Assembly (NCBI GenBank): GCA_035561075.1
Contig: DATMYF010000189.1
Span: 9,755 to 73,754, forward strand
Direction of reading: 5' to 3'
Origin: JAMCRM01 sp035561075
GTDB taxonomy: Bacteria > Acidobacteriota > Terriglobia > Bryobacterales > Bryobacteraceae
DNA: 64,000 bases
The notes below the pieces were generated by a model. It had not been told where the DNA came from. It searched no databases and worked only from the letters and a program-made list of their open reading frames with translations. Shown here in pieces: positions 56,157 to 64,000 of this stretch (the first letter of the stretch is position 1; each line of letters starts with the position of its first letter). The position numbers and the translations under genes are program-made.

Positions 56157-57751
56157 ATGCACAGCCTTATTCCCCAGGAAATCCTGAAGCTGGACCGTAC
56201 CCCCAGGCGGGTGCTTTACAGCATTGCCGTTGCCGGCTGCCTGTTGCGGCTGTTCTTCTGGTTCTACACGGGCCGGGTCTGGGAGGACGCCCTCATCACG
56301 GTCCTACACTCGGAGAATTTTGCCAACGGCCTCGGGCTCACCCATCACCACCCAGGGTGGCCGCCGCTGCACGGTTTTACGAGCCCTTTGAGTGTGCTGA
56401 TTCCGCTGGCGGCTGATGTCTTCCACCCCGGCTGGGGGCTGGCGCTGCTCAAGCTGGTTTCCGCGCTTATTTCCATCCCCACCGTGCTGTTGGGGGCGGC
56501 AGTGGCCCTCAACCCTGCGTTTCGACTCAATATCTGGCTGGTGTACCTGCTCGCGTCGTATCTGGCGTTTGAGCACCATCAGGTGTTGTGGGGAATGGCC
56601 GGGATGGAAACGCAGGTGGCGGTTTTCGCGCTCTTCCTGGTGATGTACCAGGCCTTGCGACTACGGCCCCGCGCGCTGGGTGCCGCCATGGCCGTATGCG
56701 TCTACGCCCGGCCCGACTTTGTCATTTTGCTGCTCTTCGTAGCGCTGTACCTCCTCATGACGGACCGGGCGGTGCTTCGTCGAAGTGTGCTCACGGCACT
56801 CGCACTCTACGCGCCCTGGGTGCTGTTCACCACGCTCTACTATGGGTCTCCCGTGCCCAACACGATTGTGGCAAAGGGTCTGGGTTATCCCCTGTGGACG
56901 AAGACCACTTCCCTGCTTTCAAGCGATGCCGCAACAATCGTGTGGGCGCGGCTTTACGATTACATCTACCTTCCCATGGGGCTGTCCTTCGCGGGACACG
57001 GAACCGGCTTTCTGAAATTCGCGGACAATGGCTTTATCTCGCGCGCCTCCATGCTCCTCATCCTGGCGGGGGCGCTGGCGATGCTGCGCGGCTTTCATCG
57101 CTTCTATCTGATCCCGCTCGGCAGCCTGGCGGCGTATTCGGCGTACTACGTCTTTCTGGTGCACGGCATCTTCGGGTGGTATCTGGTGCCATTCAGCGCC
57201 GTCAATTGCCTGCTGCTGGTGCTAGGGTTAGGCGCGCTGTTTCGTGTGCTGGCGCCGCGGAACCAGGCGTGGATCTCTGCGCTGTCTATATTCTGCCGTT
57301 CCTGGCCGTCCTGCCCATCAACTTCCGGACGGAGCGCGATATCCAGCAGTATGTGGAGACTCCCGTCCGGATGGCCATCGGGCGTTACCTGTTCGAGCAC
57401 AAAAGGCCTGGCGACAGAATCGGCTGCGAACCGCTCGGCTACATCGCATATTATTCCCGGATGCCGGTCTATGACTATCCTGGGCTGGCGAGCCCGGAAG
57501 TAACTTCGTTTCTCAAGCAATATCCTGACAGACGATCCATAGGCCACATGCTTGAACATTTCAAACCGGAGTGGATTGCCCTGAGGCCTCATGAGTACCG
57601 CTACCTGGTGGGACTCGATGCGATGAGATTTCTTACGACCGGCTACGCGATCGAAAAGGTTTTCCAGGTCGATCCGGTGCGGGCGCCGACGATCTTTCGC
57701 ATTACACAGAACATCGATCAGTTTTTCTATCTGCTGAAGAAGCGCCCATGA
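56157..57751 (+). pseudogene. Polytopic membrane protein (GT-C-like) with one frameshift near 57,280
   Basis: From ATG 56157 the frame encodes about ten hydrophobic segments (e.g. VLYSIAVAGCLLRLFFWFYT, VFALFLVMYQALRLRPRALG, VILLLFVALYLLMTDRAVL). About residue 375 the sense changes: the first frame turns into RSWPSCPSTSGRS, while one base earlier another frame resumes YILPFLAVLPINFRTERDIQ and ends PTIFRITQNIDQFFYLL, directly before an ATGA overlap with the next gene. So the intended protein is about 530 residues and one base has been lost between about 57265 and 57290. A GT-C-like loop EDALITVLHSENFANGLG follows the first helix. No slippery heptamer was seen. Real mutation or sequencing error cannot be told apart here. 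Confidence 0.82.
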
Positions 57752-59466
57752 GCACCGCCCCCAAACGCACGGCCACGGTTGGCGCCGGGTGGGCCGCAGC
57801 CGTCCGGATCTTGCTGTTCTGTGGTGCGGCGGCCTTCGCCGCTGCAATCCTGTCTGACGTCTTGCGCTACTCCGTGGACGTCCCCTTCTGGGACCAGTGG
57901 GATTTCGTGCGTCTGCTGCGGGAGATCTCGGCCGGCGATCTCTCATGGGCGCGCCTGCTGTTCACCAGCCAAGGGGAACACCAGATCGGGATGCAGGTGC
58001 TGCTGTCGGCCGCGGGCTGGATGCTGACGGGCATGTACATGCCCGCCGTGATGGTTGCAAATTGGGGTACCGCCGCGCTGTTCTGCGTGCTCGCGCTGGC
58101 GGTGACCCGGCGGGCGCTGCCGCCCAACAGCACGATTCCATGGCTGGTGCTCGGGGCGTCTTCCTTCTTTGTCTTCAACCCGGCAGCCTACCAGGTGTGG
58201 CTGTGGGGCTTGCCGCTGGTGCACCTGCTGGTGCCGCTGCTGTTCCTCGCGGGGGTGTTCGCGGCGCAGTCGGCGATTCCCGATCGCCTGAAGATCGTCG
58301 TCGCCGCGGTCGCCGCCGCGGCGGCATCGTTCATCCTTACCAGCGGCCTACTATTGTGGGCCATGTTCCCACCATTATTGTGGCGCTGGGCCGCTCCGCA
58401 CCCGTTCCGCCGGGAACGCGCCGGCACCGTGCTGTTCGGGTTGGCGCTCGTGGTGAGCGTGGCGCCGTATGCAATGGGGCCGCACACCAGCCCCGCGCCT
58501 GCCGGGGCCCCTTCCGGACCGGGCGTAATGGCGCGCTTCTTTCTGGCTTATACGGGCAACCTGGTTTCGCTTGCCAAGGAGCTGACGCCAGTGGGATGGG
58601 CGCAATTAGCCGGTGCCGGTCTGCTGCTGTTCTTACTGGCCGCCGGCGCGCTGGCCGCAAGGGAACTCCACCGCAAGCCCGCGTGGGGCGCGCTGTTGAT
58701 TTGGGGAGCGGTGGGTGGTTACTCCATCCTGGCCGGCGCCATGGTCACACTTGGCCGCCACCGCTTCGGCGTGCCGTACGCCGTGGAGTCATCGCGCTAT
58801 GTTTTGGCGTCCTCATTTTTGCCCATAGCCTGCGTAGCCGTCGGATGCCTGCTTGTAGCCGCGTTGGTGGACCGGCAACCGGCCCGCAGGTACCTCTTCT
58901 GGTGTGTGCTTAGCGGAACCGTGGTGCTGGTGCTCTCGGCCGGCGCGTTTCGGGTACTGCAACTGGACCGTGCCCGCGCTTTAATGGAGCACGGCCACTA
59001 CCGGCAACTCTCGGGCAAGGTGGCGGCGAGCGCTGCAAACGTGGCAAATCTTCCCCAGTTCCACAATATCTACTCAACCGATAACCACGCCGATTTCGTC
59101 CTCTCGGCGAATTACCTGAACCGCCGGGGATGGCTGCGCCCGCTAATGTGGGACCAACGCTTCCTGGAGCAGTTAGCCTCTGCACATCCTGAACCGGCCT
59201 TCGGAACCGTTTCGGCAGCAACCGTGACCAGTGAAACGCTCCGCCTCTCCGGCCGGGCTCACCTGGCCGGCGGAGAACGCGCACACGCCGTCATCGTCGC
59301 AGCCATTGAAGGGCGCGGCGCGCGCATTCTGGGCGTGCTGTTTCCCGGGGATCTCGCCTGGTCCGGCGAGGTGGCCGTGGGACCGCCGGGCTCCACCATC
59401 CGGTGTTTCGCCTATCAGGCCGAAACCGGGGAGGTGCATCTGCTCGCCGGAGAGCGCAAATTGTAA
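57748..59466 (+). CDS. Polytopic membrane protein, glycan-assembly associated
   Basis: A 572-residue protein with about ten membrane segments, e.g. VRILLFCGAAAFAAAILSDV, VMVANWGTAALFCVLALAVT, VHLLVPLLFLAGVFAAQSAI and YVLASSFLPIACVAVGCLLV. The first periplasmic loop contains RYSVDVPFWDQWDFVRLLRE, resembling the acidic loop of GT-C proteins. The final ~130 residues (HLAGGERAHAVIVAAIEGRG) are soluble and beta-rich. It starts within the end of the upstream frameshifted gene (ATGA), so the four plus-strand genes before it are one transcript with it. Enzyme or polymerase role cannot be decided by sequence alone. Confidence 0.83.
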   Translation: MSTAPKRTATVGAGWAAAVRILLFCGAAAFAAAILSDVLRYSVDVPFWDQWDFVRLLREISAGDLSWARLLFTSQGEHQIGMQVLLSAAGWMLTGMYMPAVMVANWGTAALFCVLALAVTRRALPPNSTIPWLVLGASSFFVFNPAAYQVWLWGLPLVHLLVPLLFLAGVFAAQSAIPDRLKIVVAAVAAAAASFILTSGLLLWAMFPPLLWRWAAPHPFRRERAGTVLFGLALVVSVAPYAMGPHTSPAPAGAPSGPGVMARFFLAYTGNLVSLAKELTPVGWAQLAGAGLLLFLLAAGALAARELHRKPAWGALLIWGAVGGYSILAGAMVTLGRHRFGVPYAVESSRYVLASSFLPIACVAVGCLLVAALVDRQPARRYLFWCVLSGTVVLVLSAGAFRVLQLDRARALMEHGHYRQLSGKVAASAANVANLPQFHNIYSTDNHADFVLSANYLNRRGWLRPLMWDQRFLEQLASAHPEPAFGTVSAATVTSETLRLSGRAHLAGGERAHAVIVAAIEGRGARILGVLFPGDLAWSGEVAVGPPGSTIRCFAYQAETGEVHLLAGERKL

Positions 59467-59470
59467 GCGC

Positions 59471-60139
59471 TCACGGCCGGGTGGCCATCACCAGAAATTG
59501 TTTGCCGAAGATCTTCCAGGCGAACGGCAGGTTCAGATAAAGCCCGATCAGCATCGTGGGAGCCCGCCGCTTGTTCACCATCGTGTAAGGCAGGAAACGG
59601 TCGATCACCTTTTCCACCCGGAACCCCTGAATCTCAAGCGCCTCCGCCATGGAATTCTCGGTCAAGGCCAGATGGTGGTCCCAGAAGTCCCAGTAAGCGC
59701 CGCCCAAAAACCGCACGTTGGGCCCCATCGCGATAATCCGGCCGCCCGGGCGCAGACACCGGAACGCTTCCGCCAAGCTGCTGCCCATGGCCTGCTTGGA
59801 GGGCAGGTGTTCGAAGAAATTGCTCGTGAAGACCACGTCCAGGCTGTCGTCCGCCAGGGGCCACGACGCGGAGCAATCCTGCTCCAGAAATGTCACGTCG
59901 GCCGAGAGCCGCTCCCTGGCGCGGGAATTCAGATCGATGGCGTACTTGCGGCGGCACGCGATGTTGTTGATGAATTCGCCGTATCCGCAACCCAGGTCCA
60001 GAACCGTGGCCTCGGAACCGATATAGCGCGAGAAATAGCGGGCCGTCAAAACCCGCCAGACCTGGTTCCGGTAGGCGATATGGGAATTGAACCGCCGGTC
60101 GTAAATCGCTTCCAGCTCGCTCGCCTTGGGATCAGCCAA
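59471..60139 (-). CDS. Class I SAM methyltransferase, TTG start
   Basis: The frame is open further upstream but lies inside gmd; TTG at 60139, overlapping the gmd stop by eight bases, gives 222 residues starting LADPKASELEAIYDRRFNSH. Core motifs: TVLDLGCGYGEFINNIACRR, AIDLNSRARERLSADVTFLE, SLDVVFTSNFFEHLPSKQAM and LRPGGRIIAMGPNVRFLGG. A small set of aromatic residues (YWDFWDHHLALTENSMAEAL) follows. The TTG is likely used because no other start falls in the coupling window, which is inference. Convergent with the membrane protein gene, 4 bp apart. Confidence 0.85.
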   Translation of the reverse strand: MADPKASELEAIYDRRFNSHIAYRNQVWRVLTARYFSRYIGSEATVLDLGCGYGEFINNIACRRKYAIDLNSRARERLSADVTFLEQDCSASWPLADDSLDVVFTSNFFEHLPSKQAMGSSLAEAFRCLRPGGRIIAMGPNVRFLGGAYWDFWDHHLALTENSMAEALEIQGFRVEKVIDRFLPYTMVNKRRAPTMLIGLYLNLPFAWKIFGKQFLVMATRP

Positions 60140-61145
60140 TCGCGGTCCCCTTCTCGCGCACCAGCGCCTGCTCCAGACCCATTGCCCGGCAGTCCGCCTC
60201 CACCATCTCGCGAACCAGTGCCTCAAAGCCGATGCCGGGCTCCCACCCGAGCCGGGCGCGCGTTTTCGACGCGTCTCCCAGCAGCACATTCACTTCGGCC
60301 GGACGAAACAGGTTCGGGTCGTTCACTACGTACTTACGGTAGTCGAGCCCCACATAGGAGAACGCCAGTTCGACGAATTCCCTCACGCTGTGCGCCTCTC
60401 CGCTGGCAACCACGTAATCGTCGGGCACGGGCTGCTGGAGCATCAGCCACATAGCCTCCACGTATTCGCGCGCATGGCCCCAGTCGCGGCGTGCCTCCAG
60501 GTTGCCCAGCGGCAGTTCGGACGCCCTCCCGGCCAGGATGCGCGCCACCCCGGACGTGATCTTCCGTGTCACGAACTCGTATCCGCGGCGCGGCGACTCG
60601 TGGTTGAACAGGATCCCGTTGCACGCGAACAGTTCATAGGCTTCCCGGTAATTGCGCGTCAGATCGAAGCCGCAAACTTTACTGATGCCGTAGCTCGACC
60701 GCGGATGGAACCGCGTGCGCTCATTCTGCGGCACCTCGTCCACCTTGCCAAACATCTCGCTCGATCCGGCGAAGTAGAAGCGGCAGGCCGGGGCGACGTT
60801 CTTCACGGCGGCGAGTAGAAAATGGGTGCCGTTGATGTTGGCATTCAAAGTGGAGAACTCGTCATCGAAGGAGTAGCTGACGAAGCTCTGTGCCGCCAAG
60901 TGGTAGCACTCCTCGGGGACCACCTTAGCCACCGTCTGGTAGATGCTGGCGAAGCTCTCCATGGATGCCGCGTGCAGGGTGACACGGTCGCGCACGGACG
61001 CCAGCCGCACCAGCCGGTGGTCCGGATCCTCCAAAGCCACCCGCCGCACGATCCCGTGCACCTCATAGCCCTTGGCGACCAGCAGTTCCGCCAGATAAGA
61101 CCCGTCCTGTCCCGTGATCCCGGTAATGAGCGCGCGTTTAGCCAT
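60132..61145 (-). CDS. gmd: GDP-mannose 4,6-dehydratase
   Basis: A 337-residue Gmd: RALITGITGQDGSYLAELLV (NADP-binding), YHLAAQSFVSYSFDDEFST, FYFAGSSEMFGKVDEVPQNE, HPRSSYGISKVCGFDLTRNY (catalytic Ser/Tyr/Lys) and NHESPRRGYEFVTRKI, RRDWGHAREYVEAMWLMLQQ. It makes GDP-4-keto-6-deoxymannose, precursor of GDP-fucose, GDP-rhamnose and others. No fcl/rmd reductase is in the window, though the 3,4-ketoisomerase-like gene 26 bp upstream suggests a 3-keto route. Overlaps the methyltransferase downstream. Confidence 0.95.
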   Translation of the reverse strand: MAKRALITGITGQDGSYLAELLVAKGYEVHGIVRRVALEDPDHRLVRLASVRDRVTLHAASMESFASIYQTVAKVVPEECYHLAAQSFVSYSFDDEFSTLNANINGTHFLLAAVKNVAPACRFYFAGSSEMFGKVDEVPQNERTRFHPRSSYGISKVCGFDLTRNYREAYELFACNGILFNHESPRRGYEFVTRKITSGVARILAGRASELPLGNLEARRDWGHAREYVEAMWLMLQQPVPDDYVVASGEAHSVREFVELAFSYVGLDYRKYVVNDPNLFRPAEVNVLLGDASKTRARLGWEPGIGFEALVREMVEADCRAMGLEQALVREKGTAIG

Positions 61146-61171
61146 CGATCAAATCCTAACAGACGGGCCGT

Positions 61172-61606
61172 TCAGCCCGCCGTTGCGGCTGCGGCATCCT
61201 CCTGGCGCTTGGCCCGTAGGTACTCCTGATAATCGCGGTAGTAGTCCGCCTCGCTATAGCGTTCCGAGGCCAGCACCAGGCAGACGGAGCCCGGATCGAA
61301 GTTGATGATTGCCGCCCAGATCATGCGCGGCACGTAGAGCCCGCGCCAGGGCCGGTTCATGCGGATCTCGCGGCGCCGTTCCCCGTCGTCCAGCAGCACG
61401 TCGAAACTGCCGGAAAGGCAGATCAAAACCTGCTGGAGTTCCTTGTGGGCGTGCGCTCCCCGGGATTCCGCGGTTGGCACGTCGTAAATATAGAACACTC
61501 GCTTCAGCTCGAACGGGACGTGCCGTTCCCCTTCGATAAATGTGAGGCTTCCCTCCGGATCCACCATCCGGGGGAACTCGATCATCCGGCAGTCGTCAAT
61601 GGTCAT
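61172..61606 (-). CDS. Cupin sugar 3,4-ketoisomerase (FdtA/WxcM-like)
   Basis: The ATG at 61606 (MTIDDCRMIEFPRMVDPEG) fits family starts; earlier starts add up to eight residues. The 144-residue cupin has FELKRVFYIYDVPTAESRGA, HAHKELQQVLICLSGSFDVL (the His-rich strand), NRPWRGLYVPRMIWAAIINF and LASERYSEADYYRDYQEYL. FdtA-type enzymes convert dTDP-4-keto-6-deoxyglucose to the 3-keto isomer; next to gmd it may act on a GDP sugar instead, which is inference. The catalytic Tyr and His pair appear present. Confidence 0.88.
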   Translation of the reverse strand: MTIDDCRMIEFPRMVDPEGSLTFIEGERHVPFELKRVFYIYDVPTAESRGAHAHKELQQVLICLSGSFDVLLDDGERRREIRMNRPWRGLYVPRMIWAAIINFDPGSVCLVLASERYSEADYYRDYQEYLRAKRQEDAAAATAG

Positions 61607-61623
61607 CACGGCGCCCGGACATG

Positions 61624-64000
61624 TTAGCATCCCGCGGCGGGCCGCCGGATGCTCCTCGCGTGCACCGCCTCGAGCGCCCGAACCAACTGCCCCAGGGTGT
61701 CGAACCGGCTCAGCCGCACTCCCGCGGCGCCCCCGCCGGGATGCAAACCCACGAACTCCGGCACGGGCCGCAGTCCGAAGCGCCGATAGAACGCCGCCCG
61801 GATGAAGCGCTTCACCTCGCTCGGATCCGCTTTTTGGGTGTCCACGTGCACCTGGAAGTAATCGCCCTGCCCCGCCGCGTTCACACGGGTGGCTACGGCG
61901 TCGCTCCCGAAGGCGCGCTTCAGCATCGCCTCTGCCAGGTCGAGCAGCGCCAGTCCGCGGAAGAAGTTGGAACCTTCAAGCAGGTGGAACTCCGGAGGCT
62001 CGGCTGCCGCCAGTGATTCGTCGTCGAGCCCGCGGTCATAGTCGAACGGCGTGGCACCGTGCCGCTCCAGCCAACTGTTCAGCAGGTCCGGTCCCACGAT
62101 CCCCCGTTCCCACTCCAACTCGCGCTCCATCTCCGCGCGGGAGGGCAGGCGCGCGGAGTCGATCTCCACGCAGCAATCGCCTCGCTGAGACCGGGTCACA
62201 AACTCGATCCACCGTTCCGGGTGGTGCATCAGGTAGAAATTCTTGGCCACCTCCCCGAACAAATACGCCACCATGGCCCGCAGTGGGACGCCTCGCGCAG
62301 GATCGCGCCATCCCGCAAAGAGCGACCCCAGCGCCGCAGCCGCCTTCGCTTCCGCCGCGGCTTCGTCGAGGCGGTCCATTTGCATGAGCTGCCCCACATA
62401 CCAGGAACGGCTCGCATCGACCCGTTCCCGCAGCTCCTGCTGGGTGGCAGCCAGCGGGGTCTGCCGCAGGATGGCGCAGATCCAGCTCCGGCTCTCGAAG
62501 GTCAGCAGCCCGTCGGAAACCAGGTCTTCCTCAATCACCTTGAAGAAATCGGTGTCGAGCGGCAGCCGCGTCAGAATGGCCGCAATCTCGGCCGCCTTGC
62601 CGGTCATCTTGCGCGTTTCCCCGGCAGTGAGGGCGCCGGACGACGCCTTTTCGCCATAGCAGCCCCATGACCAGCGCCAGGCGACCCGGTCCCGCTCCAC
62701 ACTGTACGGGAAAATGATCTGAAACCGGTCCGTCGGAACGGGATAGGTCCCGATGATGCGGTAATTATCCCTGGGGTTCGACGAGATCAGAGTTCCCTGT
62801 CCCGCCCTGCCCTTCTGTTCCGTAGCCTGATCGAGCGACCCGGCGCGCACCCCGGTGCCATACTCGGCCTGGCAGGCGAGGTGTACCAGCAGGTCCGGCG
62901 GGATCCCGAAATCGAACAGCGCGTTGATGGCGTTCTTGGTAGCCACAGTCACCGCGGAGGAACTGGAGAAGCCGCCCTGCGGGATATGGCCCGTCGAAAC
63001 CAGGCGCAGACCCTTGAAACTGTTGCGCCCCAGGCGCTCCTGCACCCTCACCCCCAGGTTCCCGGCGCGCAGCGTGCGAAGCGAGGCGATGGCGTTCCCC
63101 ACCAGAGCGAACGGCCGCCGCATATTGCTGGTCACCCACAGGGAGGATGGCGGAAGCGGCTGGCCCCTCCTGCGCCGGGATTCCAGCTCCTCGTCGCTGA
63201 AGTAGCCGAGCGAAAGCAGCAAGCTCTCGCTCATGCGCGTGCCGAACCCCTCGTAGGAGTGCATGTCGGCGATCTCTTCCCCGGGATACATCACCTCGGT
63301 GTCACCGGCGACAAAGTTGATGTTCTCGCGGTACTTCGGGTCGAGCGGGTAGAGGTGGATGCGGCTATCCTCCGCGGTTTGCACCAGCACCACGATCTGT
63401 TCCTCGCCCGAGGCGTCGCCGGCGCCGATCGGCATCTGCCAGGCCGGCCCGTAGAACCGCACCATGTCGGGGTGCATAAACGCAATACGCAGTCGGCCGC
63501 CCGCCACCGCGATGCCGGCGGGCCGGTCGGGCTTAAAGGCCAACTCTTCCTGTGCCGCGGCCAGCATCACTTCCCGCAACTGGCGGGCAATCGAGGCCAC
63601 CTGCCCCGGCGGGCGGCCGGCGGCCAGCACCTCGGCCGCTGCTTCCACCTCCCGCTCCTCGGGAAAGAGCAGCCCGCCGCTCGATGCGAGAATTCCCTCC
63701 AACAGCGCCAGGTCCATCGGCTGGGTGACGTCGGAGCAGAGCAGGTCGTACTCCGGGTCTGCGGGTGTGGTGGTGATGGTGCGAATATCTCCGCTCTCGC
63801 GGCTGATCGACTCCACGATATCGGTCAGGTAATACTGGCCCTGCGCGTTGGCGTTGGTCAGGTCTCGCAGGTACCGCTGGAGCGTTGCGGCCCGTCCCAC
63901 GTAAAGCGGGCAGTTGCCTTCGGTGAGGCCGAGCAGCCTGGCGCGCTTCAGCTCGTCGGGCTCCACCGCGATATCCTTCTCCTCCATGATCCGGACCACC
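61624..64000 (-). CDS. Fused nucleotidyltransferase-GHMP sugar kinase (5' end outside window)
   Basis: The frame is open to the right edge; about 791 residues are visible and no credible start lies inside, so the N-terminus is missing. The visible beginning, VRIMEEKDIAVEPDELKRAR and NANAQGQYYLTDIVESI, matches the end of GlmU-type NTP-transferase domains. A GHMP kinase follows: LWVTSNMRRPFALVGNAIAS, HIPQGGFSSSSAVTVATKNA (ATP-binding motif) and GTGVRAGSLDQATEQKGRAG. The C-terminal ~250 residues are helical and of unknown role. The order (transferase then kinase) is the reverse of the fusion at 15987-19301. It could phosphorylate and activate a salvaged or dedicated sugar; which sugar is unknown. 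Stop lies 17 bp from the ketoisomerase start. Confidence 0.85.
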   Translation of the reverse strand, partial: VVRIMEEKDIAVEPDELKRARLLGLTEGNCPLYVGRAATLQRYLRDLTNANAQGQYYLTDIVESISRESGDIRTITTTPADPEYDLLCSDVTQPMDLALLEGILASSGGLLFPEEREVEAAAEVLAAGRPPGQVASIARQLREVMLAAAQEELAFKPDRPAGIAVAGGRLRIAFMHPDMVRFYGPAWQMPIGAGDASGEEQIVVLVQTAEDSRIHLYPLDPKYRENINFVAGDTEVMYPGEEIADMHSYEGFGTRMSESLLLSLGYFSDEELESRRRRGQPLPPSSLWVTSNMRRPFALVGNAIASLRTLRAGNLGVRVQERLGRNSFKGLRLVSTGHIPQGGFSSSSAVTVATKNAINALFDFGIPPDLLVHLACQAEYGTGVRAGSLDQATEQKGRAGQGTLISSNPRDNYRIIGTYPVPTDRFQIIFPYSVERDRVAWRWSWGCYGEKASSGALTAGETRKMTGKAAEIAAILTRLPLDTDFFKVIEEDLVSDGLLTFESRSWICAILRQTPLAATQQELRERVDASRSWYVGQLMQMDRLDEAAAEAKAAAALGSLFAGWRDPARGVPLRAMVAYLFGEVAKNFYLMHHPERWIEFVTRSQRGDCCVEIDSARLPSRAEMERELEWERGIVGPDLLNSWLERHGATPFDYDRGLDDESLAAAEPPEFHLLEGSNFFRGLALLDLAEAMLKRAFGSDAVATRVNAAGQGDYFQVHVDTQKADPSEVKRFIRAAFYRRFGLRPVPEFVGLHPGGGAAGVRLSRFDTLGQLVRALEAVHARSIRRPAAGC

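Noticed and set aside
57265..57290. Programmed frameshift in the membrane protein
   Set aside because: No slippery heptamer, upstream Shine-Dalgarno-like stimulator or stem-loop was seen at the crossover, so mutation or error is more likely.

Overview
The window looks like a piece of an Acidobacteriota genome close to Candidatus Solibacter (Bryobacterales). This is inferred from high GC, secreted enzymes with twin-arginine leaders, an SBBP beta-propeller protein carrying a run of ~125-residue C-terminal repeats of the kind common in Solibacter-like proteins, an MlrC-type M81 peptidase, and fused glycosyltransferase/methyltransferase genes. No rRNA, tRNA or CRISPR array was seen.

Region 1 (1-1537, minus) is the 5' part of a GH38-type glycoside hydrolase running off the left edge. 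Region 2 (about 1.58-9.7 kb) is plasmid-like: two different Rep-type initiator genes, each preceded by its own array of ~22-bp-spaced iterons (1585-1812 and 8358-8585), a ParA ATPase with a small ribbon-helix-helix partner, a tyrosine recombinase lacking its catalytic tyrosine and translationally coupled to the first rep gene, a decayed Tn3-family remnant (resolvase plus transposase, several frameshifts), and a strictly 10-bp-phased GAA array. It reads as an integrated composite plasmid, or as the replication region of a larger replicon.

Region 3 (9.76-16 kb) holds two consecutive genes (a Tat-signal protein of unknown function and an MlrC-like M81 protein), a GT2-methyltransferase fusion, a Tat-secreted alpha/beta hydrolase, a cut AbrB-type antitoxin next to debris of another gene, and a HicBA pair whose HicA toxin appears to have an internal deletion.

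Region 4 (16-64 kb) is a very large surface-polysaccharide locus. It starts with a GHMP kinase-UDPGP fusion plus a GalU-like protein with a degraded signature. It then has wecB, methyltransferases, a GT4, an ABC-2 polysaccharide exporter (ATPase plus permease), a radical SAM protein, a 1351-residue multi-domain glycosyltransferase, several GT2 enzymes, polytopic GT-C-type transferases and the SBBP repeat protein (20.3-46 kb, visibly less GC-rich in third positions). A second, more GC-rich block (46-64 kb) carries GT2/GT4 enzymes, a GmhB-like phosphatase, two CDP-paratose-2-epimerase-like SDRs, two polytopic membrane proteins (one frameshifted), gmd, an FdtA-like ketoisomerase and a fused nucleotidyltransferase-GHMP kinase cut by the right edge. 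Together they would make NDP-sugars (UDP-ManNAc, GDP-4-keto-6-deoxymannose and modified sugars), assemble and methylate a glycan, and export it through the ABC transporter.

The most unusual observations are the two iteron/Rep modules side by side, a ~120-residue C-terminal domain shared at about half identity without gaps by a methyltransferase and a membrane glycosyltransferase, the 10-bp-phased GAA array, and the apparent HicA internal deletion.
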